A DNA stretch of 64,000 nt from assembly GCA_020633465.1 (NCBI GenBank), contig JACKDN010000029.1, positions 1-64,000 on the forward strand, written 5' to 3'. This DNA is from Myxococcales bacterium (GTDB taxonomy: Bacteria > Myxococcota_A > Bradymonadia > UBA7976 > UBA1532). The notes under the pieces are model-generated. The model searched no databases, was not told where the DNA came from, and saw nothing but the letters and a program-made list of their open reading frames with translations. Numbering within the stretch: position 1 is the stretch's first letter; each line of letters begins with the position of its first letter. The position numbers were made by a program, and so were the translations under genes. This document shows positions 38,594 through 48,197 of this stretch, in pieces.

Positions 38594-40024
38594 GTGAAGA
38601 TCACGGTGGCGAAAGGCGACGGCATCGGGCCCGAGGTCATGGACGCGGTGCTCGACATCTTCGTAGCGGCCAAGGTGCCGCTCGACTACGACCTGGTCGC
38701 GATGGGCAAGCAGGTCGCGCTCGCGGGCGACGTCACCGGCATCAGCCCCGAGGCGCGCCGCTCGGTCGAGTCGACGGGCATCCTGTTCAAGGGACCCATG
38801 GAGACGCCCAAGGGCGGCGGCTACAAGAGCGTCAACGTCACCGCGCGCAAGCTGTGGGGCACCTTCGCCAACAAGCGCGTCTTCCGCACCCTGCCCGACG
38901 TGCCGACCGCCGTGCGCGCGCGCAACCTGCACCTGACGATGGTGCGCGAGAACATCGAGGACACCTACGGCGCCGTCGAGCACATGCAGACGCACGACGT
39001 CGCGCAGTGCCGCCGGTTCATCACCCGCCCGGGCAGCGAGCAGGTGCATCGCTACACCTTCGAGATGGCCGCCCGGAAGGGCGCGCGCCGCGTCACGTGC
39101 GCGCACAAGGCCAACATCATGAAGCTGACCGATGGGCTGTTCCTCGAGGCGTTCTACGACGTCGCGAAGGACTACCCCCAGATCCAGGCCGACGATGTGA
39201 TCGTCGACGCGCTGGCCATGCGCCTGGTGCTGGCCCCCGAGGACTTCGACGTCGTGGTGCTGCCCAACCTCCAGGGCGACATCCTGACCGATCTGGCGGC
39301 GGGGCTGGTGGGCGGGCTGGCCTACGCGCCCAGCGCCAACATCGGCGACGGCATCTGCATCTTCGAGGCGGTGCACGGCACCGCGCCGGACATCGTCGGG
39401 CAGGATCTCGCCAACCCGACCGCGCTGCTGCTGAGCGGCACGATGATGCTGCGGCACCTGGGCCTGGTCGAGCACGCGGCGACCATCGAGGGGGCGCTCG
39501 ACGTGACGCTGCGCGCGCTGCACCGTCGGCCCGACCTCGCCCAGCCCATCCCGCCCCTGCGCACCGGGCGCTTCGTCGACACGATGGTCGAGGCGCTGCG
39601 GGGCAGCCGGCCGCCGGCCCCGCAGGCGGTCGAGCGCCCCTTCGTACCGCGGCGCGAGCCGGTGATGCGGGTGACCGAGCCCGTGCCCACCACCGCGCTC
39701 GTCGGCGTCGACGTGTTCCTCGAGTCCAGCCTGGCCCCGGCCCCGTTGGCCGAGCAGCTGAAGGCGCTGGGCGGCCCGCTGGCGCTGACCATGATCTCGA
39801 ACCGCGGCACCCAGGTGTGGCCCACGGGCTCGCCCCACACCGACTGCATCAACCACTACCGGGTGCGCTTCGAGGCGCCGCGCGAGGTGCCCCAGCAGGC
39901 CCTGACCGAGCTGCTCGCGCGCGCGGCCGCGGCCTTCCCCCTGTGCGGCGCCGAGTGGCTGCGCGTCATCGGCGGCCGGCGCGCCTACTCCCTCGCCCAG
40001 GGCCAGGCCGACGCGGCGGCGTGA
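38594..40024 (+). CDS. icd: Isocitrate dehydrogenase (NAD(P)-dependent) with C-terminal extension
   Basis: A 476-residue TCA-cycle enzyme that decarboxylates isocitrate to 2-oxoglutarate. Catalytic features: GDGIGPEVM at the N-terminus, FKGPMETPKGGGYKSVNVTARK (substrate Ser/Arg region), MVRENIEDTYGAVEH, ANIMKLTDGLFLEAF (catalytic Lys), LQGDILTDLAAGLVGG and VHGTAPDIVGQDLANPTAL. After about residue 340 there is a ~135-residue extra domain, as in the Thermus-type (about 496-residue) enzyme. Start GTG 38594 has GGAGG five bases upstream. Coenzyme choice (NAD or NADP) is not certain from motifs alone. The gene stands alone; the next gene is convergent. Confidence 0.9.
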   Translation: MKITVAKGDGIGPEVMDAVLDIFVAAKVPLDYDLVAMGKQVALAGDVTGISPEARRSVESTGILFKGPMETPKGGGYKSVNVTARKLWGTFANKRVFRTLPDVPTAVRARNLHLTMVRENIEDTYGAVEHMQTHDVAQCRRFITRPGSEQVHRYTFEMAARKGARRVTCAHKANIMKLTDGLFLEAFYDVAKDYPQIQADDVIVDALAMRLVLAPEDFDVVVLPNLQGDILTDLAAGLVGGLAYAPSANIGDGICIFEAVHGTAPDIVGQDLANPTALLLSGTMMLRHLGLVEHAATIEGALDVTLRALHRRPDLAQPIPPLRTGRFVDTMVEALRGSRPPAPQAVERPFVPRREPVMRVTEPVPTTALVGVDVFLESSLAPAPLAEQLKALGGPLALTMISNRGTQVWPTGSPHTDCINHYRVRFEAPREVPQQALTELLARAAAAFPLCGAEWLRVIGGRRAYSLAQGQADAAA

Positions 40025-40042
40025 TGGGCGCGGCGCGCCGGG

Positions 40043-41542
40043 TCAACGCCCGTAGAGGCCGACCAGCATCTTCACCCGCGCCGCGATGTCCTCGCGGAAG
40101 GCGTCGGGGCGCGCGCGCCAGCTCCAGTTGCCGCCGGCGACCGCCGGCGTGTTCATGCGCGCGGAGCCATCGAGGCACAGCAGATCCTGCAGCGGCACGA
40201 TGGCGGTGTCGGCCACCGACGCCAGGCACACGCGCACGAAGTCCCACACCAGATCGTGCCCGCTGATGCCGAAGTAGTGCCGCACGTGGTCCTGCACGTG
40301 GGGCTCGGCGGCGAGCCACCAGCCCAGCGTCGTGTCGTTGTCGTGGGTGCCGGTGTAGACGACGCTGTGCGGCACGTGGTGGTGCGGCAGGTAGACGTTC
40401 TCGGCGTCGCCGCCGAACGCGAACTGCAGCACCTTCATGCCGGGCAGCCCGACGGCCTCGAGCAGATCCCGCACCGGCTGGTCGATGAGACCGAGGTCCT
40501 CGGCCAGGATGGGCAGCGCGCCCAGCGCGTCCCGCATGGCGTCGAAGAACTCGACGCCGGGACCATCCACCCAGCGTCCGCCGCGCGCGTCCTCGGCGCC
40601 GCCGGGCACGGCCCAGTAGTTGGCGAACGCTCGGAAGTGATCGATGCGCACGCGATCGTGCAGCGACAGCGCCCGGCGCAGACGCTCCACCCACCACCGG
40701 TGGCCGTCCTTCGCCGACACGTCCCAGCGATACAGCGGGTTGCCCCACAGCTGGCCGGTGGCGCTGAACGCGTCCGGCGGCACGCCGGCGACCTCGGTGC
40801 GGTGGCCCTGCGCGTCGAGCGCGAACAGCCGGCGGTGCGCCCAGACGTCGGCGCTGTCGGCGTCCACGTAGATGGGCAGATCGCCGATGATGATCAGCTC
40901 GCGCTGCGCGCACGCCGCGCGGACGCGGTCCCACTGCCGCTGGAAGAAGAACTGGACGGCGACGGTGCGCTCGACGCTGTCGTCGAGGGCCGCGCGCGCC
41001 TCGGCCAGCGCTTTGGGCGCGCGATCCCGCAGGCCGGCGGGCCAGGTCCACCAGGCCGCCCCGCCCTGCTGCTGCTTGATGGCCCAGAACAGCGCGGTGT
41101 CTTCCAGCCAGCCGGCCTCGGCGGCCCGGAAGGCCGCGAAGTCGTCGGCCAGGCGGTGGCGCGGCCCCGCGGCCCGGAGGCGATCGGCCGCCTTCTGCAG
41201 CCGCGGCGCCTTGAACGCCTGCATCGCGCCGAAGTCGACGCGATCCGGATCGCCCGCCGGCCCCCCCTCGACGTCGCCGTCGTCCAGCAGGCCCAGATCG
41301 CGCAGATCGAACAGATCGATCAGCCACGGGCTGCCCGCGAAGGCCGACCAGCTCGAGTAGGGCGAGTCCCCCGCCCCCGGCGGCACCAGCGGCAGCACCT
41401 GCCAGGCGCGCAGCCCGGTCGACCGCAGCCAGTCGAGGAAGCGCAGCGTGTCGGGCCCGAGATCGCCGGCGCCGTGCGGGCCGGGCAGCGAGGTGGGGTG
41501 CACCAGCAGGCCGCCCCGCCGGTCGAAACGTTCGTGGGTCAT
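40043..41542 (-). CDS. malQ: 4-alpha-glucanotransferase (amylomaltase, GH77)
   Basis: A 499-residue GH77 enzyme that transfers alpha-1,4-glucan chains in glycogen or maltodextrin metabolism. Conserved marks: RRGGLLVHPTSLPGPHGAGDLG at the N-terminus, QVLPLVPPG, SPYSSWSAFAGSP, GDLPIYVDADSADVWAH, RIDHFRAF with the nucleophilic Asp, PILAEDLG (acid/base Glu), TGTHDNDTTLGWW. Length is normal. ATG 41542 overlaps the stop of the amidase gene (ATGA), so they are co-translated, an odd pairing in terms of pathway. No Shine-Dalgarno of its own is evident. Confidence 0.93.
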   Translation of the reverse strand: MTHERFDRRGGLLVHPTSLPGPHGAGDLGPDTLRFLDWLRSTGLRAWQVLPLVPPGAGDSPYSSWSAFAGSPWLIDLFDLRDLGLLDDGDVEGGPAGDPDRVDFGAMQAFKAPRLQKAADRLRAAGPRHRLADDFAAFRAAEAGWLEDTALFWAIKQQQGGAAWWTWPAGLRDRAPKALAEARAALDDSVERTVAVQFFFQRQWDRVRAACAQRELIIIGDLPIYVDADSADVWAHRRLFALDAQGHRTEVAGVPPDAFSATGQLWGNPLYRWDVSAKDGHRWWVERLRRALSLHDRVRIDHFRAFANYWAVPGGAEDARGGRWVDGPGVEFFDAMRDALGALPILAEDLGLIDQPVRDLLEAVGLPGMKVLQFAFGGDAENVYLPHHHVPHSVVYTGTHDNDTTLGWWLAAEPHVQDHVRHYFGISGHDLVWDFVRVCLASVADTAIVPLQDLLCLDGSARMNTPAVAGGNWSWRARPDAFREDIAARVKMLVGLYGR

Positions 41543-43107
41543 CGGTGTCCGGGATCGAGGGGAGTGTTCGGGTAGCCGTCGGCGTCGCGCGCCGCGGCCT
41601 CGATGGCGCGCATGACCGCCAGCGCGACGTCCTCGCGCCAGGGGCGCGCGACGACCTGCACGCCGACCGGCAGGCCGACGCTCTCGCGGTCGATGTCGGC
41701 CTGCTTCTGCTCGATGCGATCGGCGCCGGGCAGCGGCGCCTGCACGTCGTCGGCGCGCACGCGCGTGACCGGCACGACGCCGGCCGGGAAGTCGAGCAGC
41801 GAGTAACGGAACGGATAACTCAGCGCGAGGGCGAAGTCGCCCGACTGGCGATGACTCATCGCGGGCGTCGCGTGCGGCGGGCAGATGACCGCGTCCAGAT
41901 CGGCGGCCGCCCAGGCGTCGAACTCGGCGCGGCGCATGGCGGTGCGGCGCGCCGCCATGGCCCACCAGTCGGCGACGCCCTTCTCGCCCACCGCGCGCAG
42001 CAGGCGCGCCACGCGGCGGTCGCCGGTGCGCTCGAGGACGGCGGCCATCAGCCGGCGCGCGGTGCCGGGCAGCGCGAGCGCCTGGCGGCTGGGCTTCAGC
42101 TGGGGGCTCGCGGCCTCGCCGGCGAGCCGCCCGTCGACGGTGCGCCCGCCGTCGCTGGTCATCGCGGTCAGCCAGAGGAAGACGACCTCGCCGCGGTCGG
42201 GCGGCCGGAAGTCGACCAGGGTGGCGCCCGCCGCCTCGAGGGCGTCGCGCGCGGCGCGCACGGCCCGGCGGATGGACGCGGTGGGCGCCAGGTAGCCGTC
42301 CTCGTCGTACCAGCCGACGCGCAGACCCTTCAGGTCGAGCGCCGCGGCGTCCCCGATGGGCAGCGGCGGCACCGCGGGGTCGGTGGCGCTCTGGGCGACG
42401 GGATCGAGCACGCGCATCACCAGCGCCAGGTCGTCGACCGAGCGCGCCATCGGCCCGCCCTGCGCCTCGACCAGCTCCTGCCCGGCGATGGCGCCCTGCT
42501 GACCGCGCCGCGACACGCGGTCGACGGTGGGCTTCAGCCCGGCGATGCCGCAGAAGTGCGCCGGAATCCGAATGGATCCGCCGATGTCCGTGCCATAGCC
42601 CAGGGGCGCGTAGCCCGCGGCGATGGCCGCCGCCTCGCCCCCGCTGCTGCCCCCGGGCACGCGGTCGAGGTTCCAGGGGTTCTTGGTCACGCCCCAGATG
42701 GCGTTCTCGGTCTCCTGCGCCAGCAGCAGCTGCGGCACGTTGGTCTTGCCCAGCACCACCGCGCCGGCGCGGCGCAGCGCGGCCACCACCACCGCGTCCC
42801 GCTGGGCGGGGCGGCCCTGGTGGGCGACGAGGCCCATCGTCGAGTCGAAGCCCTCGAGGTCGAGGTTCTCCTTGAGCGTGATGGGCAGGCCGCACAGGGG
42901 GCCCACCTCGGCGCCGGACGCGCGCGCGGCGTCGGCGGCCTCGGCCTCGGCCAAGGCGGCGTGGAAGCGGCGCACGACCACCGCGTTGGTCGCGTCGTCG
43001 TGCGCCTCGATGCGCGCGACGAGCGCGCGGGTGGCCTCGACCGACGACAGCTGACCGCGCGCGAACGCGGCCAGCAGGTCGGTCGCCGTCATCTGGTGGA
43101 TGTCCAT
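41539..43107 (-). CDS. Amidase-signature-family amidase
   Basis: A 522-residue Ser-Ser-Lys amidase: LPITLKENLDL (catalytic Lys), GGSSGGEAAAIA (bridging Ser) and GTDIGGSIRIPA (nucleophilic Ser). The length and the WNLDRVPGGSSGG and YSLLDFPAGVVPVT segments fit the fatty-acid-amide-hydrolase-like branch rather than GatA, and no GatB/GatC partners are nearby. Start ATG 43107 follows AAGGTG; a GTG nine bases earlier is possible. The substrate is unknown. The gene shares a minus-strand operon with malQ. Confidence 0.88.
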   Translation of the reverse strand: MDIHQMTATDLLAAFARGQLSSVEATRALVARIEAHDDATNAVVVRRFHAALAEAEAADAARASGAEVGPLCGLPITLKENLDLEGFDSTMGLVAHQGRPAQRDAVVVAALRRAGAVVLGKTNVPQLLLAQETENAIWGVTKNPWNLDRVPGGSSGGEAAAIAAGYAPLGYGTDIGGSIRIPAHFCGIAGLKPTVDRVSRRGQQGAIAGQELVEAQGGPMARSVDDLALVMRVLDPVAQSATDPAVPPLPIGDAAALDLKGLRVGWYDEDGYLAPTASIRRAVRAARDALEAAGATLVDFRPPDRGEVVFLWLTAMTSDGGRTVDGRLAGEAASPQLKPSRQALALPGTARRLMAAVLERTGDRRVARLLRAVGEKGVADWWAMAARRTAMRRAEFDAWAAADLDAVICPPHATPAMSHRQSGDFALALSYPFRYSLLDFPAGVVPVTRVRADDVQAPLPGADRIEQKQADIDRESVGLPVGVQVVARPWREDVALAVMRAIEAAARDADGYPNTPLDPGHR

Positions 43108-43196
43108 GGCGCGCACCTTAGCGCAGCGCGCGCCCGGCGGGGAGGGTCAGGTGGGGGTCGCCGCGCGCCCTTCGACGCGCGGCGCGGCGCGCGGGG

Positions 43197-43394
43197 TCAG
43201 ATGTTCGAGATGAAGCGATCCACGTCGCGCTCGACCTCTTCCTTCTTCTGGCCGTAGCGCTGCTGGATGCGCCCCACCAGCTCCTGGCGGCGGCCGCGGG
43301 CCTGCTCGAGGTCATCCTCGGTCAGCTTGCCCCACTTCTGCCGAACCTGACCCTTCACCTTCTCCCAGTTGCCTTCGACGCGATCCCAGTTCAT
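43197..43394 (-). CDS. CsbD-family stress-response protein
   Basis: A 65-residue acidic/basic helical protein with the CsbD pattern: MNWDRVEGNWEKVKGQVRQK, WGKLTEDDLEQARG and GRIQQRYGQKKEEVERDVD. The family is abundant and induced in stress, with no known activity. Start ATG 43394 has GGAGA upstream. It lies in a 223-bp divergent region opposite the TSP3 gene at 43618, so its own promoter is there. Assignment is secure by length and motifs. Confidence 0.93.
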   Translation of the reverse strand: MNWDRVEGNWEKVKGQVRQKWGKLTEDDLEQARGRRQELVGRIQQRYGQKKEEVERDVDRFISNI

Positions 43395-43617
43395 GGGGGT
43401 CTCCTCTCTCGTTGTAGGCCGAGCCCGGGCGCGACGCCCTTCGCCGCGGCGGCGCTCGACGGTCGCGGCGGGACCAGTGCAGGGTCGGTGCCAGACGGCG
43501 CAACGCGTGCGCGCGCGAGAGGACCGGGGCGGGTCACCCTCGAGCGGGGCGGCCCGCCCCGCCCGCCCCTCGTGACGGTCGGCGTTCACTGTGCTAGTGC
43601 CGAAGCAGGAGGGGTGC

Positions 43618-46203
43618 TTGCTTCGAAGGTCGATCCCACTGGTGCTGGCGCTCACCGCCGCCGCGGCGGCCCAACCCTGCGCCGACCGAGCGCCCTGCCC
43701 GATCGGCGCGGTGTGCGCGGGGGGTGTCTGCGTGGTGGACGTGGCCGCCGACCGGGACCGCGACGGCGTGCCCGACGGCTTCGGCGACGCCCCCCGCGAC
43801 GTCTGCGTCGAGGTGCCCGATCCGGGGCAGGACGATCGCGACCGGGACGGCCTCGGCGACGCCTGCGACGCCTCGGCGCCGTTCGCCCTGGCGACGCCGC
43901 GGGACGACGACGGCGACGGCGTACCCGACGCGGTCGACAACTGCGCCCTGCCCAACCCGGCCCAGACCGACACCGACGGCGACGGGCGCGGCGACGCCTG
44001 CGACCCCGACGACGACGGCGACGGCCTGGTCGACGCGGTGGATCCCTGCCCCACCCGCGCGGGCGCCACCGGCTGCGCGCCGGACCGTGACGTCGACGGC
44101 GTCCCCGATCCGCTCGACAACTGCCCCGACCGACCCAACCCCCGCCAGGACGATCAGGATCTCGACGGGCGCGGCGACGCCTGCGACGGGGACGGCGACG
44201 GCGACGGCGTGCCGGACGAGGCCGACAACTGCCCGCGCGTGGCCAACCCCGGCCAGGCGGATCGCGATCGCGACGGCGCCGGCGACGCGTGCGCGCCCGA
44301 CGCCGATCACGACGGCGTGCCGGACGATGTCGACGTCTGCCCCGGCGTGGTCGACCCCGGCCAACAGGACACGGACGCGGACGGCATCGGCGACGCCTGC
44401 GACCCCGACGACGACGGTGACGGCGTCGCGGACGCGCTCGATGGCTGCCCCTCGATCTACGATCCGGCGCAGCGCGAGGCCGATCGGATCCGCGCGGGCG
44501 ACCGCTGCGTCGCGGTGCGGCCGGCGCCGCCCGCGGATCGCGACGGGGACGGCGTGCCCGACGCGGCCGACGACTGTCCCGACGTGCCCGATCGCGCGCA
44601 GGTCGACACCGACGGGGACGGCGCGGGGGACGCCTGCGATCCGGACGCGGACGACGACGGGGTGCCCAACGCCGACGACGTCTGCCCCGGCGTGGTCGAT
44701 CCCCTCCAGGTGGACACGGACGGCGACGGCCGCGGCGACGCCTGCGATCCCGACGACGACGACGACGGCATGCTCGACGCGGACGATCCGTGCCCGCTGC
44801 TGGGCGACGACGGGGCCGACCGCGACGGGGACGGCCTCGGCGACGCCTGCGACCTGTGCCCCGATCTGCCCGCGCGCGACAACCTGGACGCGGACGGCGA
44901 CGGCCTCGGCAACCCGTGCGATCCCGACGCCGACGGCGACGCCGTGCCGGATCGCCTGGATCGCTGCCCGGGGACGCCCGATCCCGCCCAATTCGACCGC
45001 GACTGCGACGGCATCGGCGACGCCTGCGACACCGTCTTCGACCCGCCGCCGCCCGAGGTGTGCGGGGACGGCGTGGACGACGACTGCGACGGCCGCGCCG
45101 ACGAGGGCTGCGGGCCCTGCGAGCCCACCTTCGTCGGGCGCGCGCCGGTGCGCTACCAGACGGCCGAGGCCGAGGCCACCCGGCCCGAGGTGGCCGCGTC
45201 GGCGGACGTCGCGATCCTCGGACGCCTGGCCGACGACGGGGTCGAGCAGGTGGCGCGCTGGACCACGTTCCAGCGGGTGAACTCGCGGGCCGACAGCCTC
45301 AGCGTGGTCGGGCGGCGCCCCGCGGATCCCGAGCGCAGCGTCGCGCCGCCCGAGATCGCCTGGGTGGGTGATCGCTTCTGGGGCGTGTACGCCAGCACCG
45401 ATCCGGTGCGGCCGCGCGTGGGCGGCTTCACCTTCGGCTCCACCGGGCAGGTCACCGGCGGGCTGCCGACCCTCGCGGCCACCGCGCCGGGGCCGGTCGA
45501 GGTGGCCTGGGACGGCGGCGACACGGTGGCGATGGCCTTCTTCGACGAGGTCGCGGGCGCGCGGTCGCTGCGCTGGCAGGTGGCGGACACGGCCGGCGCG
45601 GTGCAGGCGGGGCCCTTCGAGGTGCCGGGCGTCGAGGTGGGGCCGCTCGACCGGCCGGGCGTCGCGGTGGTGGACGGGCTGGTCGGGCTGACCTGGACGG
45701 CGCGCGCGCCCGGCGACGCCACGGCCTCGCTGCTGTTCGCGGCGTACGACCTCGAGGGCGGCGCGGTGATCCCCCCGACCGTCGTGGCCGCGGACACCGA
45801 CGTCGCCGCGCCCCTCGCGGGCGGCGCCGCGCGCTGGCTGCTCGCCTGGCCCAGCGGCGCCGCGGCCCTGGGCGCCGGCGTCGGCCTCGACGGCGCGCTG
45901 ACCGATCTGGGGGCGCTGATCGACGCCGTCGGCGCGCCGCACGTGGCCTGGGCCGGCGACGCGTTCGTGCTGGTGGCGCCCATCGAGGTCGAGGGCGCCG
46001 TCGAGGTGGGCCTGCTGCGGGTGGCCGCCGACGGGACGCCCGAGGGGCCGGTGCACGTGCTGGCCCCGGATCCCACGACGACCGCGCGCTTCCCGCGCGT
46101 GGCGTGGGCGATCGACGGCCGCTACGTCGTGGTGTGGCAGGCGGACGACGCCGCGGGCGCCTCGACCGTCTGGGTGATCCAAGGGAGCATCGAGTGCGAG
46201 TGA
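43618..46203 (+). CDS. Secreted thrombospondin type 3 repeat protein with C-terminal beta-rich domain
   Basis: An 861-residue exported protein. A TTG start at 43618 is chosen because AGGAGG lies five bases before it and a good Sec signal follows (RRSIPLVLALTAAAAAQ). GTG codons at 43591 and 43597 lack such a site. Residues about 40-480 contain about ten calcium-binding TSP3 repeats (DxDxDGxxDxxDxCPxxxNPxQ, then DGxGDACD), followed by a short C/D repeat (CGDGVDDDCDGRADEGCGPC) and a ~360-residue beta-rich region with FG-GAP-like or propeller-like character. It is first in a co-directional five-gene run to 53986. Function is structural or adhesive by analogy. The minus strand holds a long shadow frame that is not a gene. 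Confidence 0.82.
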   Translation: MLRRSIPLVLALTAAAAAQPCADRAPCPIGAVCAGGVCVVDVAADRDRDGVPDGFGDAPRDVCVEVPDPGQDDRDRDGLGDACDASAPFALATPRDDDGDGVPDAVDNCALPNPAQTDTDGDGRGDACDPDDDGDGLVDAVDPCPTRAGATGCAPDRDVDGVPDPLDNCPDRPNPRQDDQDLDGRGDACDGDGDGDGVPDEADNCPRVANPGQADRDRDGAGDACAPDADHDGVPDDVDVCPGVVDPGQQDTDADGIGDACDPDDDGDGVADALDGCPSIYDPAQREADRIRAGDRCVAVRPAPPADRDGDGVPDAADDCPDVPDRAQVDTDGDGAGDACDPDADDDGVPNADDVCPGVVDPLQVDTDGDGRGDACDPDDDDDGMLDADDPCPLLGDDGADRDGDGLGDACDLCPDLPARDNLDADGDGLGNPCDPDADGDAVPDRLDRCPGTPDPAQFDRDCDGIGDACDTVFDPPPPEVCGDGVDDDCDGRADEGCGPCEPTFVGRAPVRYQTAEAEATRPEVAASADVAILGRLADDGVEQVARWTTFQRVNSRADSLSVVGRRPADPERSVAPPEIAWVGDRFWGVYASTDPVRPRVGGFTFGSTGQVTGGLPTLAATAPGPVEVAWDGGDTVAMAFFDEVAGARSLRWQVADTAGAVQAGPFEVPGVEVGPLDRPGVAVVDGLVGLTWTARAPGDATASLLFAAYDLEGGAVIPPTVVAADTDVAAPLAGGAARWLLAWPSGAAALGAGVGLDGALTDLGALIDAVGAPHVAWAGDAFVLVAPIEVEGAVEVGLLRVAADGTPEGPVHVLAPDPTTTARFPRVAWAIDGRYVVVWQADDAAGASTVWVIQGSIECE

Positions 46204-48197
46204 CACCGACCTCCGCCGCGCTGGGCCTCGCCCTGGCGCTCGCCCTGCTGCCCGCGCCGGCCCCCGCGCAGTTCGAGCTGCTCTGCGGTCCCGACGTGCC
46301 CTGCCCGCCGGGCAACGCCTGCCTGCTGGGGCGCTGCCGGCTGATCTACTGCGGCTTCGCCGGGTGCGTCTGCCGCAACGAAGCCGACTGCCCGGGCGAC
46401 GACCTGCTGTGCGTCGACGGCGCCTGCGCGCGCAACTCCTGCGACACCTTGGAGGACTGCCCGCCCCAAGCGCCCTACTGCCGCGCCGGCAGCTGCCGCG
46501 CCGACTGCACGCGCGACGACCAGTGCGCCTTCGTGGGCCAGCAGTGCTTCCGTGGCGCCTGCCGCGGTGAGTGCGCGAACGACGCCGAGTGCGGCGTGGA
46601 CGCGGTCTGCGTACCCGCGCCCACGAACCCGAACCGCGATCGGGAGTGCATCCATCAGGAGTGCGTCCGAGCCAGCGACTGCCGGGCGCTGGGCCTGACC
46701 TGCGAAGCGCGCCGCTGCGTCGTCGACGTGGCCGCCGACCGCGACCGCGACGGCGTGCCCGACGGCGCGGCCGACGAGCCGCGCGACAACTGCCCGGCGA
46801 CGCCCAACACCGATCAGGACGACCTCGACGGCGACGGTCGGGGGGATCGCTGCGACGACGACGACGACGGCGACGGCGTGGACGACGACCACGATGTCTG
46901 CCCCCGCACGCCCGACGCTCGGCAGCGCGATGGCGACGGCGACGGCGTCGGCGACGCCTGCGATGCCGATCAGGACGCGGACGGCGACGGCGTGCCGCTG
47001 TACGCGCCCACCGGTCGCCTCGACAACTGCGCCGGGGTCGCCAATCCGGATCAGCGCGACACCGACGGCGACGGCCGCGGCGACGCCTGCGACGACGACG
47101 ACGACGGGGACGGCGTGACCGATCGCGAGGATCTCTGCCCGACCGTCGCGGACGCCCAGAACCGCGACCTCGACGGCGACGGGATCGGCGACGCCTGCGC
47201 GATCGACCTGGACGGGGACGGCGTGCCGCCGGCCGTCGACGTGTGTCCGATGGTGGCCGATCCGGCCCAGCAGGATCTGGACGGCGACGGCCAGGGGGAC
47301 GCCTGCGACAGCGACGACGACGGCGACGGCGCGCGGGACGACCTCGACAACTGCCCGCGGGTGGCCAACCCCGGCCAGGTCGATCGCGACGGCGACGGCG
47401 TGGGGGACGCCTGCGAGACCGACGCGGACGGCGACGGCGTCCGCGACGACCTCGACAACTGCCCGGGCGTCACCAACCCCGGCCAGCGCGATCGGGACGG
47501 CGACGGGATCGGGGATCCCTGCGATCCGGACCAGGACGGGGACGCGATCGACGACGCGGTCGACGGCTGTCCCGAGCACTTCGACCCGGATCAGGATCCG
47601 GCGGCGCGGGTGCTGGACGCCGAGGGGCGGTGCGTCGCGATCCGCTACGGCGCCGCCGACGCGCCCGGCCCCGACGGCGACGGTGACGGCGTGCCCGACG
47701 CCGCGGACAACTGCCCCGGGGTGAGCAACGCGGGCCAGCGCGATCTCGACGGCGACGGCGCCGGGGACGCGTGCGACGCGGACGCCGACGGCGACGGCAT
47801 CCTGGCCGCGTCGGACCTGTGCCCCCTGGTGCCCAGCCCGCTGCAGCGCGACCTCGACGGCGACGGCCTGGGCGATCCCTGCGATCTCGACGACGACGAC
47901 GACGGCGCGCTCGACGTCGCCGACGTCTGCCCGCGGGTGGCCGATCCCGATCAGGCGGACGGGGACGGCGACGGCCTCGGCGACGCCTGCGACAACTGCC
48001 CGGCGTTCGCGTCGGCCGACGTCGCGGACGCCGACGGCGACGGCGTCGGCAACCCCTGCGATCCGGATCTCGACGGCGACGGCGTGCCCAACCGCCTGGA
48101 CGTCTGCCCGGCGGTGCCCGACGCGGATCAGGCCGACGGCGACTGCGACGGGCTGGGCGACGCCTGCGACGCGGTGCTGGAAGGAGCCTGCCCGTGA
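46194..48197 (+). CDS. Secreted Cys-rich plus thrombospondin type 3 repeat protein
   Basis: A 667-residue exported protein. Start GTG 46194 has GGGAG six bases upstream and a signal peptide (TSAALGLALALALLPAPAPAQ); it overlaps the end of the preceding gene by 10 bp. A second GTG, 6 bases on, is an alternative. After the signal come about 170 residues of Cys-rich modules (CPPGNACLLGRC, CRNEADCPGDD, and similar), then about twelve TSP3 repeats to the end. The last residues are AVLEGACP without a MYXO-CTERM tail. The TSP3 block is closely related to that of the preceding gene, so one probably arose by duplication. It would bind calcium outside the cell. Confidence 0.83.
   Translation: MRVTPTSAALGLALALALLPAPAPAQFELLCGPDVPCPPGNACLLGRCRLIYCGFAGCVCRNEADCPGDDLLCVDGACARNSCDTLEDCPPQAPYCRAGSCRADCTRDDQCAFVGQQCFRGACRGECANDAECGVDAVCVPAPTNPNRDRECIHQECVRASDCRALGLTCEARRCVVDVAADRDRDGVPDGAADEPRDNCPATPNTDQDDLDGDGRGDRCDDDDDGDGVDDDHDVCPRTPDARQRDGDGDGVGDACDADQDADGDGVPLYAPTGRLDNCAGVANPDQRDTDGDGRGDACDDDDDGDGVTDREDLCPTVADAQNRDLDGDGIGDACAIDLDGDGVPPAVDVCPMVADPAQQDLDGDGQGDACDSDDDGDGARDDLDNCPRVANPGQVDRDGDGVGDACETDADGDGVRDDLDNCPGVTNPGQRDRDGDGIGDPCDPDQDGDAIDDAVDGCPEHFDPDQDPAARVLDAEGRCVAIRYGAADAPGPDGDGDGVPDAADNCPGVSNAGQRDLDGDGAGDACDADADGDGILAASDLCPLVPSPLQRDLDGDGLGDPCDLDDDDDGALDVADVCPRVADPDQADGDGDGLGDACDNCPAFASADVADADGDGVGNPCDPDLDGDGVPNRLDVCPAVPDADQADGDCDGLGDACDAVLEGACP

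Noticed and set aside
43594..46206. 870-codon minus-strand frame opposite the first TSP3 gene
   Set aside because: Mirror of the D/G-rich repeat coding; valine/alanine/histidine-rich with no signal or domain.
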